Assembly: GCA_016720595.1 (NCBI GenBank)
Contig: JADKKI010000009.1
Coordinates: 124,001-188,000 of the forward strand
DNA: 64,000 nt
From: Myxococcales bacterium
GTDB taxonomy: Bacteria; Myxococcota_A; Polyangia; Haliangiales; Haliangiaceae
Direction of reading: 5' to 3'
The translations under genes were made by a program, and so were the position numbers. The notes below the pieces were generated by a model. It was not told the DNA's origin and ran no database searches. It saw nothing but the letters and a program-made list of their open reading frames with translations. This document shows, one piece after another, positions 34,804-43,422 of the stretch. Position 1 is the stretch's first letter. Each line of letters starts with the position of its first letter.

Positions 34804-35262
34804 TCAGATGAGGAGCGGGACGATCATCATGAAGGCGTAGCGCCCGATGCGGCCGACGAAGCAGATCACCGTGAACGGCACGATCCGCATCTTCATCAGT
34901 GGATGCGCGATGAATCCGAGCAGCCAGAGCGGCGGGAGACCCACGGTGGCGGCGAGGAACATGATCACCTTGGGGCGCTTGTTCCAGCGATCGATCTTCG
35001 CTCGGACCTTCTCGACGCGCGCCTTGAGCTTCGCGTTCTCGAGAGCGCCGATGCCGGCATAGAACGTCACCGTCTTCGCGATCTGGTGGCCGATCGCGGA
35101 GATCACGATCAGCACCGCGATGCCGCCGGGGCTCGGGGTCGCCCACGTGGAGACGCCCACGAGGAACAGCTCGATGCTGATCAGGGGGAACAGGCCCGCC
35201 ACGAACGAGATCACGAACGCGCCACCGTAGAGCCCGAACGTCGACAGCAGGGTCTCGGTCAC
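34804..35262 (-). CDS. Small membrane protein of DedA/VTT-like type
   Basis: This 152-residue protein starts at GTG 35262. It has an N-terminal re-entrant-type hydrophobic segment (FVISFVAGLFPLISIELFLVG), a Gly-rich region, a basic cytoplasmic stretch (NAKLKARVEKVRAKIDRWNKR), then FLAATVGLPPLWLLGFIAHPL and a last helix, the order found in short YqaA-like members of the VTT (DedA) superfamily. These proteins move lipids across the membrane in some species. The gene is part of the BolA strand run. Confidence 0.68.
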   Translation of the reverse strand: MTETLLSTFGLYGGAFVISFVAGLFPLISIELFLVGVSTWATPSPGGIAVLIVISAIGHQIAKTVTFYAGIGALENAKLKARVEKVRAKIDRWNKRPKVIMFLAATVGLPPLWLLGFIAHPLMKMRIVPFTVICFVGRIGRYAFMMIVPLLI

Positions 35263-35277
35263 GTGGGATCGAGGGTA

Positions 35278-35559
35278 TCAGTGCCGCAGCAAGGCGAGGG
35301 CGACCCCGACGGCGACACATGCAGCCATGATCAGCGCCAGCCAGCCGAGCAGCCCCACCCACGCAGGCCGCAGCGTGGTGCCGCCACGCTTCACGCAGCT
35401 CAGGCACACGGCGAACGTCGTGGCGCCGCCTTCGGTGAGCTCACAGCAATCACCACACACCGGTGCCTTGCACCGCGCGCACGGCCCCACGGCCGTCCTC
35501 TCGCACAGCTTGCAGCGCGCGACCGGGCCGTCACCACCCGCGGGAATCAGCGAGGTCAC
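35278..35559 (-). CDS. Zinc-binding (B-box-like) membrane protein
   Basis: From GTG 35559 the protein has 93 residues. The first half carries a cysteine array CxxC..CxxC..CxxC..CxxC (CKLC, CARC, CGDC, CLSC), as in B-box or related double zinc fingers; the second half is one or two membrane segments (GLLGWLALIMAACVAVGVALALL). Small proteins with this plan are frequent in myxobacteria and usually unassigned. An upstream frame extension to 35739 lacks such features and overlaps the divergent gene's promoter region. Confidence 0.6.
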   Translation of the reverse strand: MTSLIPAGGDGPVARCKLCERTAVGPCARCKAPVCGDCCELTEGGATTFAVCLSCVKRGGTTLRPAWVGLLGWLALIMAACVAVGVALALLRH

Positions 35560-35744
35560 GAGCTGGTCTGTACCAGAATGGTCGTGGCTAGTCGTGTGGC
35601 CTGGGCGTCGCCTCCCAGGCAGCCCTCCCAGCCGCATCGCGAGGAGTCCGGATGAGCGGTGCGGCCAACCTCCAGCGTTCGCACAGGTTTTCGCCGCGTC
35701 GTGATGCAGCACGTCATGCCCCCGTCCTTGCACCACCACCCGGC

Positions 35745-36467
35745 ATGGCCCGTCATCTGCTGTTCCTGGTGGCGCTCCTGGGCGCCTGTGTCGCTGGAGA
35801 GACCGTCGAGCCGGGAGACCACGAAGAGGTCTCGGACTTCGATCCGGTACCGGGTGACGGCAAGGCGGACGGCGTGTCCGCGACGTTCGATCAGAACAAC
35901 GTCGTGGATGACGAGCTGTTCACGGGCGACATGGACGTCGCCCAGGTCCAGGCCTTCCTCGAGGACTCGCCGTACAACAATCGCTCGTGGCTCGCCTCGT
36001 ACACGATCGATGGTGTCCCCGCGTCACAGAAGATCGTGGATGCCGCACGCGCCGAGCGGATCCATCCCCTCATGCTGCTCGTCCGCATGCAGGTCGAGGC
36101 GTCCCTCGTGAGCAAGACCGTCCAGCCGTCGCAGTCGCGGATCAACGCCGCGCTCGGCTGCGGTTGCCCCGATGGCGGCAGCTGCAACGCCTCCTATCGC
36201 GGGCTGTCTGCGCAGCTCACCTGCGGCGCCCACACCCTCCGCAAGTGGTTCGATGGCTCCGAGGATCGGAGCGGCCAGTGGAAGAAGGGTGAGGGCCGTC
36301 GCACCCTCGATCCGCGCACCGTGACGCCCGCCAACAACGCCACCGCCTCGCTCTATGCGTACACGCCGTGGGTGCTCGTCGGGCGTGGCGGCAACTGGCT
36401 GGTGTGGAACATCAGCAAGAAGTACGTCCGGTTCGCCGCAGATCAGGGCCTGATCCCGACGCCGTGA
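35745..36467 (+). CDS. Lysozyme-like lipoprotein with DGKADG motif
   Basis: From ATG 35745 the 240-residue protein has the signal MARHLLFLVALLGAC and the hexapeptide DGKADG at 38-43, shared with the lipoprotein at 11573. The domain that follows has FTGDMDVAQVQAFLED, IHPLMLLVRMQVEASLV, LGCGCPDGGSCNASYRGL and ATASLYAYTPWVL. These match, in order, the motifs of a lysozyme-like family best known from actinobacterial wall proteins, where the third reads xxNPKVLLVxLQKEQ. The Glu in MQVEASLV is kept. It may cleave peptidoglycan at the outer surface or periplasm. Activity is inference. Confidence 0.65.
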   Translation: MARHLLFLVALLGACVAGETVEPGDHEEVSDFDPVPGDGKADGVSATFDQNNVVDDELFTGDMDVAQVQAFLEDSPYNNRSWLASYTIDGVPASQKIVDAARAERIHPLMLLVRMQVEASLVSKTVQPSQSRINAALGCGCPDGGSCNASYRGLSAQLTCGAHTLRKWFDGSEDRSGQWKKGEGRRTLDPRTVTPANNATASLYAYTPWVLVGRGGNWLVWNISKKYVRFAADQGLIPTP

Positions 36468-36548
36468 ACGTTCACCGTCGAGAGCGTCGCGTGAAGCTCC
36501 TGCGCTGCATGCCAGCTGTGTGGGCGTGAACTCGAGACGACCGAGCGC

Positions 36549-37433
36549 TCAGAACGGGCTGCCCCACACGAGCGTCGCGCCATCTGCGTGCGGCACCACG
36601 CTGACGTGTGCCGCCTCGGTGCTGCTCTTGCGGCCGAGCATGTAGAGCACGCCGCCCGTCACGAGCAGTGCCGTCCCGACGCCGAGCGAGATCTTCGCGT
36701 TCCGCGCCGCGGTCTCGCCGCGGGTCTGGATCCCGGGGTTCCACTTCTCGCCCGGCATCGCGGACTCGGCATCGTTCGCGGCGCTGCGAGCGCGCAAGCC
36801 GAAGAACACGCTCGCTCCGAGGCCGAGCACGCCGACGCCACCGATCGCGAGGCCGGCCATGCGCTTGCCGCGGCCTGGATCTTCGGGGACGGTCCTGATG
36901 ATCACGATCGGCTCGGTCTTGACGGGCTCGGTCTTGACGGGCTCGGTCTTGACGGGCTCGGTCTTGACGGGCTCGGTCTTGACGGGCTCGGTCTTGACGG
37001 GCTCGGTCTTGACGGGCTCGGTCTTGACGGGCTCGGTCTTGACGGGCTCGGTCTTGACGGGCTCGGTCTTCACCGGCTCGACGGGCTTGCTGCCGCCCTT
37101 CTTCACGCAGTCATCCATCTCGGTGATGAACTTCTCGACCTTCGCGAGGTTCTTCTCCTTCGGGAAGTTGCGCTTGTACGTCTTGTAGAAGTTCAGCGCC
37201 TCCGTGCAATCGCCCTTGAGGCGGTTCGACTGCGCGATGTTGAACAGCGAAGGGGCATCGGGGCGAAGCCGGTATGCCTCCTTGAACTTGGCGATCGCCG
37301 CATCCCACTCGCGGAGATCGTAGAGCCGCCGCGCTTCCTGATACGCGGCGTCGGCGGTGGGGTTGGGAGCCTGGGCGCGCGCGGCGGTGCCCGCGGCGAG
37401 GACGGCGATCAAGACCAGTGATGCTCTGTTCAC
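36549..37433 (-). CDS. TPR protein with TEPVK repeats and membrane anchor
   Basis: From GTG 37433, behind GGGAGA, the 294-residue protein has a signal peptide (to about A20), TPR-like helices at about 24-95 (YQEARRLYDLREWDAAIAKF, APSLFNIAQSNRLKGDC), then eleven perfect copies of a pentapeptide KTEPV at 121-175, two hydrophobic segments (about 192-212 and 247-266) and a C-terminal tail. The repeats form an extended Pro/Lys rod. It lies 49 bases downstream of a Ser/Thr kinase gene on the same strand, so one transcript is likely. The Thr in each repeat is a possible phosphorylation site, but its side of the membrane is uncertain. Confidence 0.78.
   Translation of the reverse strand: MNRASLVLIAVLAAGTAARAQAPNPTADAAYQEARRLYDLREWDAAIAKFKEAYRLRPDAPSLFNIAQSNRLKGDCTEALNFYKTYKRNFPKEKNLAKVEKFITEMDDCVKKGGSKPVEPVKTEPVKTEPVKTEPVKTEPVKTEPVKTEPVKTEPVKTEPVKTEPVKTEPVKTEPIVIIRTVPEDPGRGKRMAGLAIGGVGVLGLGASVFFGLRARSAANDAESAMPGEKWNPGIQTRGETAARNAKISLGVGTALLVTGGVLYMLGRKSSTEAAHVSVVPHADGATLVWGSPF
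36910..37075. repeat. 15-base tandem repeat, about 11 copies
   Basis: Eleven nearly identical copies of GGCTCGGTCTTGACG run head to tail inside the TPR gene. The unit is a multiple of three, so each copy adds one pentapeptide (KTEPV on the minus strand) without shifting the frame. The copies are identical at the base level except at one end, which implies recent expansion. Confidence 0.95.
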
Positions 37434-37482
37434 ACGATTCTCCCTGGGATCCCGGGCTCGATCATACCACCGAGCACAACCG

Positions 37483-39054
37483 CTACATCGGAGCGTCGGG
37501 GTCGTCGACCGGCTTCGTCGGCTTCGTCGGGCGCGTCGGGCGCGTCGGCTTCTTGGTCGGCTTCGCGACGTCGGCGGGCTTCGCGACGTCGGTGGGCTTC
37601 GCGGTGTCAACGGGCTTCGCGACGTCGGTGGGCTTCGCGATGTCAGCGGGCTTCGCGGTGTCGGCGGGCTTCGCGATGTCAGCGGGCTTCGCGACGTCGG
37701 CGGGCTTCGCGATGTCGGCGGGCTTCGCGATGTCGGCGGGCTTCGGGACGTCGGCGGGCTTCGCGGGCACCGTCTTGTCGATCGGAGGCGCCTGGGTCTC
37801 GGCCTTCACGGGATCCGCGGCCGTCTCCTTGCCGTCCTTGCTGCCCGTCATGCCGACGAAGATCCCGACGCCGAGGCCCGCCGCGAGCAGACCGGCGACG
37901 ATGAAGATCGGCGCCTTGGAGCGCGCAGGCCGCTCCATCATGGTCTGGGGGGTGGTCTGATACGCGCTCACCGGACCGGGCTGCGTCGAGCCGTGCTGCG
38001 GGGGTGGCGTTTGCTGCACGCCCACCGAGCCGTGCTGCGGCGTCATGATCTGCGACGGACTGTTGCTGTAGCCCAGCGCAGACGGGCGCGCGATCTGGGC
38101 CTGCGGACCGACGGATCCGGTCATCAGCAGCTGGTTGTTGATCCTGCGCAGCTCGCCGCGCACCTGCTCGAGCGTCGGGCGCGCGATCACATCCTTGGCG
38201 AGCATCGCGGTGATCAGGTGATCGAGATCTCCGGGGACCTGCGGGTTCCTGGCGCTCGCGCGCGGTGGCACTTCGAACAGGTGCTTCGCGATCATGTCCG
38301 CGGCATTGTCTGCGGGGAACGGCAACCAGCCGGTCATCAGCTCGTAGGCGAGGCCGCCGAGCGCGTAGATGTCCGTGCGGTGATCCACCAGCTGGCCGCG
38401 CGCCTGCTCCGGTGAGATGTACGCGGGCGTGCCCAGGAGGTTGCCGGTCCGCGTGCGCTCGGCGCGGTTGTCATCGTTACCGAGGAGCTTGGCGATGCCG
38501 AAATCGAGCAGCTTGACCGTGGGCGCGGCTCCCTTGACCTCGACGAGGTAGACGTTGTCGGGCTTCAGATCGCGGTGGACGATGCCCTTCTCGTGCGCGG
38601 CCTCGAGCGCGACCGAGATCGTGTCGAGGATCTGGAGCGCGAGGGTGATCGGGACCGGCCCCTTCCGCATCCGATCGCGCAGGCTCTGACCGCGCAGCCA
38701 CTCCATGACGAAGTAGCTGCGGCCATCCGGCAGCGCGCCGAACGCGAAGATGTCGACGATGTTGGGGTGACCGATCTGGTTGACGGACCGCGCCTCCTGG
38801 ATGAACCGCTCCACGGCCTCGGTGTTGACCGAGAGTTCGGGGTGCAGGACCTTGATCGCCGCGCGCTTCGCGATCACCGGGTGCGTGGCCGCATAGACCT
38901 TGCCCATGCCACCCGCGCCGAGCTCGCCCTCGATCCGATACTCGCCGACCATCACGCCGGGCTGGAGATCGTAGGTCCCACGCGCGTCGCTGCGCTGGAT
39001 CCCGCCGGTACTCACGGTCTGATCCGTGCCCAGCGACTTCACCGGTCCGCCCAT
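37483..39054 (-). CDS. Hanks-type Ser/Thr protein kinase with repeat tail
   Basis: This 523-residue protein has a kinase domain at about 38-310 (GAGGMGKVYAA, K68 in AAIKVLHPE, HRD 160-162, DFG 184-186, and ISPEQARG as the APE-type motif) and should be active. After a Gln/Pro-rich linker comes one membrane helix at about 382-404 (FIVAGLLAAGLGVGIFVGM), then an extracytoplasmic tail. Residues 432-497 are eleven copies of the hexapeptide KPADIA/KPADVA/KPTDVA, followed by a KPTRPT tail. The gene precedes the TPR gene with its own KTEPV repeat. Confidence 0.9.
   Translation of the reverse strand: MGGPVKSLGTDQTVSTGGIQRSDARGTYDLQPGVMVGEYRIEGELGAGGMGKVYAATHPVIAKRAAIKVLHPELSVNTEAVERFIQEARSVNQIGHPNIVDIFAFGALPDGRSYFVMEWLRGQSLRDRMRKGPVPITLALQILDTISVALEAAHEKGIVHRDLKPDNVYLVEVKGAAPTVKLLDFGIAKLLGNDDNRAERTRTGNLLGTPAYISPEQARGQLVDHRTDIYALGGLAYELMTGWLPFPADNAADMIAKHLFEVPPRASARNPQVPGDLDHLITAMLAKDVIARPTLEQVRGELRRINNQLLMTGSVGPQAQIARPSALGYSNSPSQIMTPQHGSVGVQQTPPPQHGSTQPGPVSAYQTTPQTMMERPARSKAPIFIVAGLLAAGLGVGIFVGMTGSKDGKETAADPVKAETQAPPIDKTVPAKPADVPKPADIAKPADIAKPADVAKPADIAKPADTAKPADIAKPTDVAKPVDTAKPTDVAKPADVAKPTKKPTRPTRPTKPTKPVDDPDAPM
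37559..37756. repeat. 18-base tandem repeat, 11 copies
   Basis: Eleven degenerate copies of GGCTTCGCGACGTCGGCG (third-position and Ala/Thr/Val variants) lie inside the kinase gene and encode the KPAD(I/V)A hexapeptide array. A partial copy follows. Copies differ more than in the 15-base repeat next door, so this array is older or under different selection. Confidence 0.92.
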
Positions 39055-39127
39055 AGACGATCAATTCTATCACCCAGCGGCGACCACCGCCCTCTCGAGG
39101 TCGAGGTAGGCGCGAGTCGCACAGCGG

Positions 39128-40231
39128 TCAGGGTAGGGGGCAGAACCGGTCCGTCGCGTAGAGCTTGGGCCACGCCTGGTTTCCGAAGAACACCTCGTCC
39201 ATCCGACCGGCGGTCTTGATCGTGCTCCCCCAGCTCAGCGTCCGGATCGGAAACACCGGGACCACGGCCGTGTGGCATGCGCCCGCCTGCGCACCATCGA
39301 CGAAGAGGCAGTGCTGGCTTCCGTCGTGGGTGACCACCACGTGGTGCCACGCGTTCCGGGTGACCACGCTCGTGAGCTGCGAGTCGGTGCCGGTGACCGG
39401 CTGCGAGAGCGTGGCCACCACCCGCGTGATCACAGCACCGTCATCGAGGTCCACGGTGATCCGATCATCCCCGGTGGTGAACACCCGGGTCGTCGTCCCG
39501 GTATTGACGGGAAACAGCCATGTCTCGAGCGTGAAGCTCGACGTATTGAACGACGTGGTCATGTCCCAGGTCGCGACGTTCGTCGTCGACGAGCTCCCGA
39601 AATCGAGCCCCGCGCCGAGCCTCCCCGCCGTCACGCGCGCCGGGTCGTTCAGGTTGTCCCCCGGACTGACGCCGAGGTAACCGTTGCCCGGTGTGGCGAG
39701 CTCGTTGGCCAGGTTCTGGCCGGAGGCCTCGTCCCAGTGCATGAGCACCACGCCCCCGGGGCCATCCGAGAACTTGCAGTTGACGAGCCAGTCGACCCGC
39801 GCGGTGCCGACGTGGCCCTTGTCGGTGGCCCGCACCACGAACCCGTGCGCGCCGTGGGGCAGCTGATAGGTGGCCGGGCTCGTGCACGGGCCGAGGTTCG
39901 TTCCATCGAGCTCGCAGGTCTGGGGCACGTCGGGCGCCACCATCCACGCGAACGTCACGCGCGGGCCGGTCATGTTGTTGGGTTGCGGCGACGGCTGGCG
40001 GAACGTCACCATGGGTGCGGCAGGATCGGCATCGGCGCTCGCGTCGACGGGCAAGGCCGAGCAGACGGTGTCGCGCGTCGTCGCGCACATCTTCGCCGTG
40101 TTGCAGGTCAGCCCGTTCGGGCACGCACCGTCGTTGCAGGCGTACAGGCACGAGTCGACCTGCGGTGAGTAGCAGCCCACTCCGCCGAGCAGCGCGCACG
40201 CCATGGCGAGGACAAGCCCACGAGCACCCAT
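39128..40231 (-). CDS. LamG-type concanavalin-fold lipoprotein
   Basis: From ATG 40231 the 367-residue protein has the signal MGARGLVLAMACALLGGVGC, followed by a short Cys cluster (CLYACNDGACPNGLTCNTAKMC) typical of myxobacterial surface lipoproteins. A strand-rich middle part (about 75-150, Ig-like) precedes a C-terminal LamG/concanavalin-like domain: FTLETWLFPVNTG, WHHVVVTHDGSQHCLFVDGAQAG and RMDEVFFGN are its standard strands. It likely binds sugars or proteins outside the cell. It is divergent from the 40274 oxidoreductase gene. Confidence 0.8.
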   Translation of the reverse strand: MGARGLVLAMACALLGGVGCYSPQVDSCLYACNDGACPNGLTCNTAKMCATTRDTVCSALPVDASADADPAAPMVTFRQPSPQPNNMTGPRVTFAWMVAPDVPQTCELDGTNLGPCTSPATYQLPHGAHGFVVRATDKGHVGTARVDWLVNCKFSDGPGGVVLMHWDEASGQNLANELATPGNGYLGVSPGDNLNDPARVTAGRLGAGLDFGSSSTTNVATWDMTTSFNTSSFTLETWLFPVNTGTTTRVFTTGDDRITVDLDDGAVITRVVATLSQPVTGTDSQLTSVVTRNAWHHVVVTHDGSQHCLFVDGAQAGACHTAVVPVFPIRTLSWGSTIKTAGRMDEVFFGNQAWPKLYATDRFCPLP

Positions 40232-40273
40232 GACCTTCGAGGATATCAGGCTCGTGTATCCTGCGCGCGACGT

Positions 40274-42736
40274 ATGTCCCCTCCGAACCTTCCCCAGCGC
40301 GCCCGCGTGGTCGTCATCGGCGGCGGCATCATCGGATGCTCCGTCGCGTATCACCTGGCCCACATGGGGTGGAAGGACGTCGTGCTGCTCGAGCGCGACA
40401 AGCTGACCTCCGGAACCACGTGGCACGCGGCCGGCCTGATGGTGACGTTCGGCTCGACCTCCGAGACCTCCACCGAGATGCGGAAGTACTCGTGTGATCT
40501 GTACGAGAAGCTCGAGGCCGAGACCGGGCAGAACACCGGGTTTCGCCGCACCGGCTTCATCGAGGTGGCGGCCGATCGCGATCGGCTCGAGGAGTATCGC
40601 CGGGTCTCTGCGTTCAATCGCCTGATGGGCATCGATGTCCACGAGATCTCGCCCACCGAGGTCAAGGACCTGTTCCCGCTCGCGAACGTCGAGGATCTGC
40701 TCGCCGGCTTCTACGTGAAGGAGGACGGCCGCGCCGATCCGGTGGGTGTCACGATGGCGCTCGCGAAGGGCGCGCGGCAGGCCGGCGCGACGATCCTCGA
40801 GAACGTCCCGGTGATCGGCGTGAAGACCAAGCGCGGCGTGGCCACCGGCGTGATCACGCCATACGGCGAGATCGAGGCCGAGTACGTCGTCAACTGCGCC
40901 GGCATGTGGGCGCGGCAGCTCGGCGAGCAGCTCGGCGTGGCGATCCCGAACCAGGCCGCGGAGCACTACTACCTGATCACGGAGCGGATCCCCGAGCTGT
41001 CCAAGGACTGGCCGGTGCTCGAGGATCCCTCGTCGTACGTGTACTTCCGCGAGGAGGTCGGCGGCCTGATGATCGGGCTGTTCGAGCCGATCTGCGCGCC
41101 GTGGAACGTGCGCGGGATCCCCGAGGACTTCTCGTTCGGCGAGATCCAGCCGGACTGGGATCGGATGGGGCCGTACGTCGAGAAGGCGATGTCCCGCGTG
41201 CCGATCTCGATGACGGCGGGCGTGAAGAAGTTCTTCTGCGGTCCGGAGAGCTTCACGCCCGATCTGCGCCCGATCGTGGGCGAGGCACCCGAGCTCAAGA
41301 ACTACTTCGTGGCCGCCGGCCTCAACTCGATCGGCATCCTCACCGGCGGTGGGCTCGGGCGCGTGATGGCGCACTGGATCATCAACGGTCGTCCCGATGT
41401 CGATGTCACGGCGATGAACATCGATCGCCTGCACCACTACCAGACCACGCCCGAGTACCGGCGCACGCGCACGGTGGAATCGCTCGGCATGGTCTACAAG
41501 TGCCACTACCCCACGCACACGATGACCACCGCGCGCGGGGCGAAGCAGTCTCCGTTCTACGAGCGGCTCGCGGCGCGTGGCGCGTACTTCCGCGATGTCA
41601 GCGGCTGGGAGGGCGCGGACTGGTACAAGCCCGAGCACCCCACGATCGAGCAGCACTCGTGGGAGCGGCAGCACTGGTTCCCCACGTGGGAGGCGGAGCA
41701 CAAGGCCGCGCGCGAGGGCGTGATCCTGATGGACATGTCGTTCATGTCGAAGTTCCTCGTCGAGGGGCGCGATGCGGGCAAGGCGCTCAACTGGCTGTCG
41801 GCGAACCACGTCGATGGGCCGTCCGGCCAGATCACGTACACCCAGTGGCTCGACGAGGCCGGCAAGCTGCAGGCGGATCTGACCGTGTGCAAGCTCGCCG
41901 ACGAGAAGTTCTGGGTCGTGGCCTCGGACACCGCGCACCGCCACGTCGAGACCTGGATGAAGCGGCACCTCGACGCCACCGACGCCCGCGCGCACGTGGC
42001 GGACCTGACGGCCGCCTATGCGCAGCTCAACATCCAGGGCCCGCGCTCGCGCGAGCTGATGCAGCGGGTGACCAGCGCGGACATGTCGAACGAGGCGTTC
42101 CCGTTCCGCCACGCGCGCGAGATCGATCTCGGCTTCGCGAAGGTGCTGTGCATCCGGATCACGTACCTCGGCGAGCTCGGGTACGAGCTGTACATCCCCA
42201 CCGAGCAGGCGCTGCACGTCTACGATCGCCTGATCGCGGCGGGCGAGCACGTGGGCCTCGTGCACGCGGGCCTCAAGACCCTCGCGAGCTGCCGGATGGA
42301 GAAGGGCTATCGCGACTACGGCCACGACATCGACAACACCGATTCCGTGCTCGAGGCCGGCCTCGGCTTCGCCGTGGATCTCAAGAAGGAGGGCGGCTTC
42401 CTCGGCAAGGAGGCCGTGGTCGCGCAGAAGGCCGCGGGCCCGCTGCGGAAGCGCCTGCTGCAGATCTTCATCAAGGATCCGCAGCCGCTGCTGTTCCACG
42501 CCGAGATCGTGCGGCGCAACGGCGAGCCCGTGGGCTACATCCGCGCGGCCTCGTACGGCCACACGCTCGGCGGCGCGGTGGGCCTCGCGATGATCGCGGC
42601 CCCGGCGGATGGCCCGCTCGATCAGAAGTGGATCGATGCGGGGACGTGGGAGGTGGAGATCGCGAACACGCGGTACCCCGCGCTCGCGTCGCTCAAGCCG
42701 CTGTTCGATCCGGAGAACAAGAAGATCAAGCAGTGA
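40274..42736 (+). CDS. Dimethylglycine/sarcosine dehydrogenase-like FAD enzyme with GcvT domain
   Basis: This 820-residue protein has an N-terminal FAD-binding DAO domain (VVVIGGGIIGCSVAYHLA at 12-29, then TSGTTWHAAGLM, the covalent-flavin region with a candidate His) and, from about 430, the GcvT/aminomethyltransferase fold (LMDMSFMSKFLVEG, NIQGPRSRELMQRV, TYLGELGYELYIP, KGYRDYGHDIDNTDS). This is the plan of dimethylglycine dehydrogenase and sarcosine dehydrogenase, which pass a one-carbon unit to tetrahydrofolate. Glycine betaine or choline breakdown is the likely context, although no other pathway gene is adjacent. Confidence 0.9.
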   Translation: MSPPNLPQRARVVVIGGGIIGCSVAYHLAHMGWKDVVLLERDKLTSGTTWHAAGLMVTFGSTSETSTEMRKYSCDLYEKLEAETGQNTGFRRTGFIEVAADRDRLEEYRRVSAFNRLMGIDVHEISPTEVKDLFPLANVEDLLAGFYVKEDGRADPVGVTMALAKGARQAGATILENVPVIGVKTKRGVATGVITPYGEIEAEYVVNCAGMWARQLGEQLGVAIPNQAAEHYYLITERIPELSKDWPVLEDPSSYVYFREEVGGLMIGLFEPICAPWNVRGIPEDFSFGEIQPDWDRMGPYVEKAMSRVPISMTAGVKKFFCGPESFTPDLRPIVGEAPELKNYFVAAGLNSIGILTGGGLGRVMAHWIINGRPDVDVTAMNIDRLHHYQTTPEYRRTRTVESLGMVYKCHYPTHTMTTARGAKQSPFYERLAARGAYFRDVSGWEGADWYKPEHPTIEQHSWERQHWFPTWEAEHKAAREGVILMDMSFMSKFLVEGRDAGKALNWLSANHVDGPSGQITYTQWLDEAGKLQADLTVCKLADEKFWVVASDTAHRHVETWMKRHLDATDARAHVADLTAAYAQLNIQGPRSRELMQRVTSADMSNEAFPFRHAREIDLGFAKVLCIRITYLGELGYELYIPTEQALHVYDRLIAAGEHVGLVHAGLKTLASCRMEKGYRDYGHDIDNTDSVLEAGLGFAVDLKKEGGFLGKEAVVAQKAAGPLRKRLLQIFIKDPQPLLFHAEIVRRNGEPVGYIRAASYGHTLGGAVGLAMIAAPADGPLDQKWIDAGTWEVEIANTRYPALASLKPLFDPENKKIKQ

Positions 42737-42925
42737 GCAGGTATGCCGCTCGAGCGTGGTTGGGTCTCTGTGTGCGTTCCGCACGCCTGTAGCGAACTTG
42801 CTGCATGCGACACCTCAACAAGAGTGTTCGGGGCCGGCCGCGATGATGTCGTCGATCTTCGGCTCGCCAATGCGCACGGCGCTCCGAAGGATCGCGAGGC
42901 GATGCTAATGGGAGTTGGACAACAA

Positions 42926-43261
42926 ATGGACCCTCAACTTCTGCAACTGATCGAGGCACTGATCTCGGATCTGGCGGCCGGCCGCTATGCGAAGATTGTG
43001 AGCGAAGGCCATGCCGGTCAGCTACTAGAAGACGAGATTCGTAGCGCAGTCCTCGCCTACGGCTGCCAGCTCACCGAGCTCCCAGCGGAGGACAAGCGCC
43101 TGATCCACATCTATCCCCTCGACTCAAACCCGAAGGACTTGCGGCTTGAGGTCGAGCTCTGGACGGAGGAGGAAGGGCGCAGCGACCTGACTCTGTCGCT
43201 GACTGCAACCTGGTCACCGTCAGGCTATCGAATTGCGATCGATGACCTCCATGTGCTCTGA
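42926..43261 (+). CDS. Small uncharacterised protein, possibly DUF7668-like
   Basis: This 111-residue protein (MDPQLLQLIEALISDLAAGRY) could instead begin at ATG 42902 or 42908. It has the pattern LIEALISDLAAGRY, then EIRSAVLAYGCQLTELP, then LWTEEEGRSDLTLSL. I associate these motifs with DUF7668, whose members often sit next to toxin or immunity genes; that link is from memory. Base composition is lower in GC than its neighbours and a ParDE pair follows at 43423-43958, so this may be accessory DNA. Confidence 0.55.
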   Translation: MDPQLLQLIEALISDLAAGRYAKIVSEGHAGQLLEDEIRSAVLAYGCQLTELPAEDKRLIHIYPLDSNPKDLRLEVELWTEEEGRSDLTLSLTATWSPSGYRIAIDDLHVL

Positions 43262-43422
43262 GAGATGTCCCGCAATCTGTCACCCTGAATCGTCACGCTT
43301 TCAAAGGCTGCCGCGTTCGCCGCTTCCGTTTGTGTCGGCAATGAAGCGCAAGCCGTGAAGCTGCTCGGAGCCCTTGCCGCATCGCGGTCGTGATCGGGCG
43401 GCGGGCGTGGTAGCCGCGCAGG

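Noticed and set aside
36910..37756. CRISPR array
   Set aside because: The repeats at 36910-37075 and 37559-37756 are contiguous 15- and 18-base units with no spacers, and they are in-frame coding repeats.
37357..38415. Long open frame on the + strand through the repeat tail of the kinase gene
   Set aside because: It is the complement of the KPAD/TEPVK repeat coding region. Its protein is a low-complexity Gly/Leu/Arg string with no start context, while the minus-strand kinase has every expected motif.
39128..42784. Extension of the lipoprotein frame upstream past 40231 on the minus strand
   Set aside because: The part from 40232 to 42784 is antisense to the dimethylglycine dehydrogenase gene and lacks any domain; the signal peptide at 40231 gives the real start.
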